Source: Prevotellaceae bacterium (GTDB lineage Bacteria; Bacteroidota; Bacteroidia; Bacteroidales; UBA932). From it: 44,465 nt of DNA. Position 1 is the stretch's first letter, and every line of letters begins with the position of its first letter. The notes under the pieces are model-generated. The model worked only from the letters and a program-made list of their open reading frames with translations, ran no database searches and was not told the DNA's origin. Of the stretch, positions 40,686 through 44,465 are shown in pieces. A program made the position numbers and the translations under genes. The stretch lies in the NCBI GenBank assembly GCA_031257315.1, contig JAIROW010000187.1:1-44465 (forward strand). The letters run 5' to 3'.

Positions 40686-42881
40686 TCAATTGGCAATTTC
40701 CGACATAAATTTTATTCTTACCAGTCTGATTTCTTCTTCTTCATAGTCGTCGCCAAGCGCTTCCATTGCTTCGTCCATAGTTCCAAGTTCGGCTTCGTTT
40801 CTGAAAAAGTCAAAAATATCGTCCCGTTTTTCTTCGTCGAGAACTTCATTTATATAATAATCGATATTTAATTTTGATCCGGAATTAACTATCGATTCAA
40901 TTTCGTCAAGCAGCGACATCATGTCTATATCTCTTGCCTGACAGATGTCGGCAAAGTCAATTCTTTTGTCAATGCTTTGAATAATAAATACCTTGTTGCT
41001 CGATTTGTTTACTACCGATTTCACAATCATATCCTGCGGACGCACGATTTCTTTTTCATCGACATAAGCCTTAATCAGTTCAACAAAAGGTTTGCCGTAT
41101 TTTTTTGCCTTACCTTCTCCTACGCCCTGGCAGTTTTTCAGTTCGTCGATTGTAATCGGGTACAGTATAGCCATGTCTTCGAGCGAAGGGTCTTGAAATA
41201 TGACAAAGGGGGGCAGATTCAGTTTTTTGGCAACGCTTTTACATTCCTGTTTCAGCATCGAGAGCAGTTCTTCGTCGCATGCAATTTCGCCGTTTTTGGC
41301 TGAGTTAACCTGAACGCTGTCGTCGTCGTCGCCATCTTCGTATGTCCTGTCCATCGTTATCATTATTTTATAAGGATTTTCAAGATACTGGCGTCCTTTT
41401 TCCGTCAGATGCAGCAGCCCGTAATTTTCTATTTCCTTGTCAATCAATTCTTCGACCAGCGCTTTTCGTATGACCGAGTTCCACAGACGCGGACTTTCGT
41501 CGGCTCCTTCGCCGAATATTTCCAGCTCGTCGTGTTCATACGAGCGTATGGCTGAATTGCTTACGCCCATAAGAATTTGAATAATATAGTCGATTTTGAA
41601 TTTTTCCTTCACGGCAAGTATTGCTTCGAGAACGGTTTTAATATATTCTTCGCCCTCGAACTGGATTTTGGGATTGAGGCAGTTATCGCAGTTTTCGCAA
41701 TTTTCTGTCGTATATTCTTCGCCAAAATAATGCAGAAGGAATTTCCGGCGACAGATTGACGATTCGGCAAAAGCCGAAGCTTCCATCAGCAGCTGTTTGG
41801 TGATTTCCTGTTCGGCTATAGGTTTTCCCTGCATGAATTTTTCCAGTTTTTGAATATCCTTGTAACCGTAGAACATTATACACTGCCCTTCGCCGCCGTC
41901 TCTTCCTGCGCGTCCCGTTTCCTGATAGTATCCTTCCAGACTTTTGGGTATATTATAATGTATAACAAATCGCACGTCCGGCTTGTCGATACCCATTCCG
42001 AAAGCTATTGTTGCAACAATTACGTCAACGTCTTCCATCAAAAAGCTGTCCTGATTGTTAGACCTCGTAATGGCGTCCATGCCGGCATGATACGCCAGCG
42101 ATTTTATGCCGTTAACTTTCAGAACTTCGGCGACTTCTTCGACTTTTCTTCTGCTGAGACAGTAAATTATTCCCGATTTTCCCTCGTTTGCCCTGATAAA
42201 TTTAATGATTTCCTTCATTGTATTTATCTTGGGTCTGACTTCGTAGTACAGGTTTGAGCGGTTGAACGACGATTTGAAAACATTAGCGGCAAGCATGTCC
42301 AGATTTTTCTGAATATCGTGCTGAACCTTGGGCGTTGCCGTTGCCGTCAGCGCAATTATGGGCGATGCGCCAATTTGTGTAATTATCGAACGTATGCGCC
42401 GGTATTCGGGTCGGAAATCGTGTCCCCACTCCGATATGCAGTGTGCTTCGTCCACAGCATAAAACGATATTTTCAGCTGTTTGAGAAACTGAATGTTCTC
42501 CTCTTTCGTCAACGATTCGGGAGCGACATACAGCATTTTCGTATGTCCTCTTACAACGTCTTCTCTGACCCTGGTTATCTGCGCCTTATTCAGCGTCGAA
42601 TTTAAAAAGTGCGCAACGCCTTCTTCCGTAAATCCGCGCATTGCATCAACCTGATTTTTCATCAGCGCAATCAACGGCGATATGACAATTGCCGTACCTT
42701 CCATTATCAGAGCTGGAAGCTGATAGCACAGCGATTTTCCGCCTCCCGTAGGCATCAATACAAATGTATCGTGTCCCGACAGTACGCTCCGAATTATTAC
42801 TTCCTGATTCCCCTTGAAATAAGAGAAACCGAAATATTTTTTTAGATATTCGGTCAACGAAATATCTGCATAATTTTTCAT
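40686..42881 (-). CDS. recQ: ATP-dependent DNA helicase RecQ
   Basis: A 3'-5' helicase of recombinational repair and stalled-fork processing. The 731-aa product is the long Bacteroidota form. Walker A MPTGGGKSLCYQ (about 43-54), the DEAH box VDEAHCISEWGHDFRPEY (about 138-155), ALTATAT (about 176-182), QETGRAGRDG (about 323-332), the zinc-binding Cys set in the RecQ-Ct region (ICRRKFLLHYF...NCENCDNC, about 376-403) and an HRDC domain (about 528-600) are all visible. A further acidic C-terminal region follows. It is transcribed divergently from mgsA. Confidence 0.97.
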   Translation of the reverse strand: MKNYADISLTEYLKKYFGFSYFKGNQEVIIRSVLSGHDTFVLMPTGGGKSLCYQLPALIMEGTAIVISPLIALMKNQVDAMRGFTEEGVAHFLNSTLNKAQITRVREDVVRGHTKMLYVAPESLTKEENIQFLKQLKISFYAVDEAHCISEWGHDFRPEYRRIRSIITQIGASPIIALTATATPKVQHDIQKNLDMLAANVFKSSFNRSNLYYEVRPKINTMKEIIKFIRANEGKSGIIYCLSRRKVEEVAEVLKVNGIKSLAYHAGMDAITRSNNQDSFLMEDVDVIVATIAFGMGIDKPDVRFVIHYNIPKSLEGYYQETGRAGRDGGEGQCIMFYGYKDIQKLEKFMQGKPIAEQEITKQLLMEASAFAESSICRRKFLLHYFGEEYTTENCENCDNCLNPKIQFEGEEYIKTVLEAILAVKEKFKIDYIIQILMGVSNSAIRSYEHDELEIFGEGADESPRLWNSVIRKALVEELIDKEIENYGLLHLTEKGRQYLENPYKIMITMDRTYEDGDDDDSVQVNSAKNGEIACDEELLSMLKQECKSVAKKLNLPPFVIFQDPSLEDMAILYPITIDELKNCQGVGEGKAKKYGKPFVELIKAYVDEKEIVRPQDMIVKSVVNKSSNKVFIIQSIDKRIDFADICQARDIDMMSLLDEIESIVNSGSKLNIDYYINEVLDEEKRDDIFDFFRNEAELGTMDEAMEALGDDYEEEEIRLVRIKFMSEIAN

Positions 42882-42940
42882 ATATTTATCATTATATCAA
42901 AAAAACAAAAATTGAAATAAATCAAATCCAATTTTATAGC

Positions 42941-42971
42941 CAAAATTATATATAAAAAATCAAATGTCAAA
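42941..42971 (-). promoter_or_regulatory. Promoter of recQ
   Basis: TTTG (42968-42971), 19-base spacer, TAATTTTG (42941-42948) on the - strand: an ideal Bacteroidota promoter, about 60 bases before the recQ ATG. Confidence 0.7.
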
Positions 42972-43122
42972 ATTATTGGAATATTTTTTTGATTTTCATT
43001 GATTTTCATGTTTTAAAAACGACGAAAAAAATGCGCCGCAAACTTTTATGACCTGATTTTGGCAGCCTTATTGTCTGAATTGTTTGTGTTTGGATTGCAA
43101 AAATCCGGACTTTGCAAAAATA

Positions 43123-43154
43123 TTGACCAAATCAGGATTTTTAGATTAACTTTG
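43123..43154 (+). promoter_or_regulatory. Promoter of mgsA
   Basis: TTG (43123-43125), 21-base spacer, TAACTTTG (43147-43154), about 48 bases before the mgsA ATG. It is a good match in box sequence and spacing. It faces the recQ promoter in the 321-base divergent gap, which holds nothing else recognisable. Confidence 0.7.
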
Positions 43155-43202
43155 CGGCGAATTTTAAGGATATTTTAATACCGATTAATAATAATTAAGA
43201 GT

Positions 43203-43667
43203 ATGAAGGAAAAAACAATAGCGCTTGTCGCTCACGACAACAGAAAAAAAGATTTGGTCGAGTGGGTTGAATTTAATGTCGATATACTGATGAACTACAA
43301 TCTTATATGTACCGGAACTACTGGAATTTTGGTTGAAACCGCTCTCAGAGAAAAACTTGGAGTTAAAAAAGACAGCCTGAAAATCACGAAACTGAAATCA
43401 GGCCCGCTTGGCGGCGACCAGCAAATGGGGGCAATGATTGCCGAAGGAAAAATAGACTACCTTATATTTTTGTGGGATCCGATGGAACCTCAGCCCCACG
43501 ACGTTGACGTAAAAGCCCTGTGGCGGATTGCTTCCGTTTACAACATTCCAACGGCTATCAACCGTTCTACTGCCGATTTTATTATCTCTTCTCCCCTAAT
43601 GAACTACGATTACCGTCCAATCCGCAAAGATTTTTCAGAATATCTTAATCGGGTTGTAGAACTTTAA
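43203..43667 (+). CDS. mgsA: Methylglyoxal synthase
   Basis: Converts dihydroxyacetone phosphate to methylglyoxal plus phosphate, a glycolytic bypass used under phosphate limitation or sugar excess. The 154-aa length is normal. Catalytic and substrate residues are visible: ALVAHDNRK (His11, Asp12), TGTTG (phosphate loop, about 37-41), SGPLGGDQQMGAMIA with the catalytic Asp72, FLWDPMEPQPHDVDVKAL with His99 (about 89-106), and INRSTADFII at the end. It has its own promoter and a strong terminator hairpin 22 bases past the stop, so it is monocistronic. Confidence 0.97.
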   Translation: MKEKTIALVAHDNRKKDLVEWVEFNVDILMNYNLICTGTTGILVETALREKLGVKKDSLKITKLKSGPLGGDQQMGAMIAEGKIDYLIFLWDPMEPQPHDVDVKALWRIASVYNIPTAINRSTADFIISSPLMNYDYRPIRKDFSEYLNRVVEL

Positions 43668-43689
43668 AGCAATTGACAATTGATAATCG

Positions 43690-43720
43690 TAGAGACGCGA
43701 TTTATCGCGTCTCTATTTTT
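43690..43720 (+). terminator. Terminator hairpin behind mgsA
   Basis: TAGAGACGCGAT (43690-43701), loop TT, ATCGCGTCTCTA (43704-43715), then TTTTT. It differs from the 9450 hairpin only in the two loop bases. It is preceded by the same caattgataatcg words and followed by the same array type. Confidence 0.85.
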
Positions 43721-43724
43721 CACG

Positions 43725-43786
43725 AAAAGCAGGCGAGCTTTTCAAAAAAGCAGGCGAGCTTTCATAAAAAAGCAGGCGAGCTTTTT
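43725..43786. repeat. Tandem array of 3 GCAGGCGAGC units
   Basis: A short version of the 9484-9721 array with the same flanks: three GCAGGCGAGC cores about 21-22 bp apart, separated by tttcaaaaa and ttcataaaaa, ending in TTTTTGACAATTGATAATA just before element D. Confidence 0.9.
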
Positions 43787-43800
43787 GACAATTGATAATA

Positions 43801-44465
43801 ATGCGAATCAGGAGTTAAAATGTCCCGCAGGGACAAAATTTTCATAACCGCAGGCGAGCGATAGCGTTGCCTGCGGCTAAAAACGACAATAACAGACTGC
43901 CTGAAAGGCAGAACTCTATCACAAAAGAATTAAAGTTTTGCCTTACAGGCAAAGATGAGAACGATTGTGCTACCGCATACCGCGCTTCGCTTGTTTGCGG
44001 TTATGAAAATTCGGCTTTTTAAGCCGTACCCCTAACCCCTTGCTAAGCCGCAGGCAACGTTGCGCTCGCCTGCGGTTATGCGAGAGTTCGGCTTTTAAAG
44101 CCTGTTCAAACCCCCTGACTTTTTGCCCGCAGGGACAAAATTTTCATAACCGCAGGCGAGCGATAGCGTTGCCTGCGGCTAAAAACGACAACAACCGACT
44201 GACTGAAAGGCAGAACTCTATTGCAAAAGCATTAATGTTTTGCCTTACAGGCAAAGATGAGAACGATTGTGCTACCGCATACCGCGCTTCGCTTGTTTGC
44301 GGTTATGAAAATTAAGCCCATTCGGGCTAAAAGTCAGGTTGTTCATAACAGCGGCTTGAAAAGCCGAACCTTCATAACCGCAGGCGAGCGTAGCGTTGCC
44401 TGCGGACAACGAAACGTACAAGCACCCCCTGCCCGAATGGGCAGAACAATAACGACTGAGGCGTT
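43801..44465 (-). mobile_element. MITE-like multi-hairpin element, copy D, rearranged and cut by the window edge
   Basis: It starts with ATGCGAATCAGGAGT as copy B does and in the same orientation. The core runs once (about 43801-44008), then passes into other hairpins (CGGCTTTTTAAGCCG, CCGCAGGCAACG...GCCTGCGG). The core then runs again (about 44128-44325), followed by an AAGCCCATTCGGGCTAAA stem, a CGGCTTGAAAAGCCG stem and yet another CCGCAGGC...GCCTGCGG hairpin up to the window end. No closing TGATTCGCAT is seen before the edge. A frame of 91 codons inside it is not a gene. It holds nothing else. Confidence 0.75.

Noticed and set aside
44040-44315. 91-codon open frame on the + strand
   Set aside because: It lies wholly inside the hairpin repeat element, its residues come from repeat words (CRQRC, ALPAAKN), and equivalent frames in the other copies are not kept.

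Overview
The window looks like chromosomal DNA from a Bacteroidota bacterium, most likely of the order Bacteroidales. The basis is a SusC/SusD outer-membrane glycan importer pair, BACON, NigD-like, DUF4835 and DUF4294 proteins, the long form of IspG, many Cys-anchored lipoproteins, almost no Shine-Dalgarno sequences, and several upstream matches to the Bacteroidota promoter (-33 TTTG or TTG, -7 TAnnTTTG). No rRNA, tRNA, CRISPR array, transposase, integrase or phage gene was seen. The genus cannot be fixed from what is visible.

Layout. (1) 1-6221: a small polysaccharide-utilisation locus on the + strand (susC-like, susD-like, BACON/lectin-fold lipoprotein) closed by a strong intrinsic terminator. 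(2) 6832-9306: a convergent GH95 alpha-L-fucosidase lipoprotein; together these suggest use of a fucosylated glycan. (3) 10105-13310: aroD - HAD phosphatase - ruvB - GNAT-like gene, tightly packed on the - strand behind their own promoter. (4) 13386-26170: a long - strand run, in transcription order GH92 mannosidase, AMP nucleosidase, deoxynucleoside kinase, DUF4835 (PorD-like), NigD-like lipoprotein, a methyltransferase-glycosyltransferase fusion, a methyltransferase, a GT-C membrane glycosyltransferase, a secreted transglutaminase-like protein and ispG. (5) 26684-31258: pheT - der - DUF3298 lipoprotein. (6) 31379-34625: manC - DUF4294 - cardiolipin synthase. (7) 34972-38180: OmpA-family lipoprotein - FtsB/DivIC-like - CvpA-like, then an Asp/Trp-repeat acidic protein and trmB. 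(8) 38565-42971: recQ - dipeptidyl-peptidase-5-like S9 peptidase. (9) 43203-43667: mgsA on the + strand, divergent from recQ.

The most unusual content is non-coding. Four intergenic sites (6240-6495, 9736-9991, 26397-26627, 43801-window end) carry related copies of an element of about 256 bp. It is bounded by inverted ATGCGAATCA / TGATTCGCAT ends and built almost wholly from short hairpins joined by conserved linkers, with no protein gene. Two copies are preceded by the same composite: ATTGACA-type heptamers, a 12-bp-stem hairpin plus T5, and a tandem array of the 10-mer GCAGGCGAGC every 21-22 bp (11 copies at one site, 3 at the other). That 10-mer is also one arm of a hairpin inside the element. 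Hairpin modules are swapped or duplicated between copies. This looks like a non-autonomous, MITE- or REP-like mobile family, or a structured RNA or protein-binding repeat, whose mobilising enzyme is not in the window.

A second candidate system is the compact module at 16422-20550: a polyprenyl-phosphate-sugar-synthase-like GT2 fused to a methyltransferase, a second methyltransferase and a GT-C transferase. It could form and transfer a modified lipid-linked sugar.
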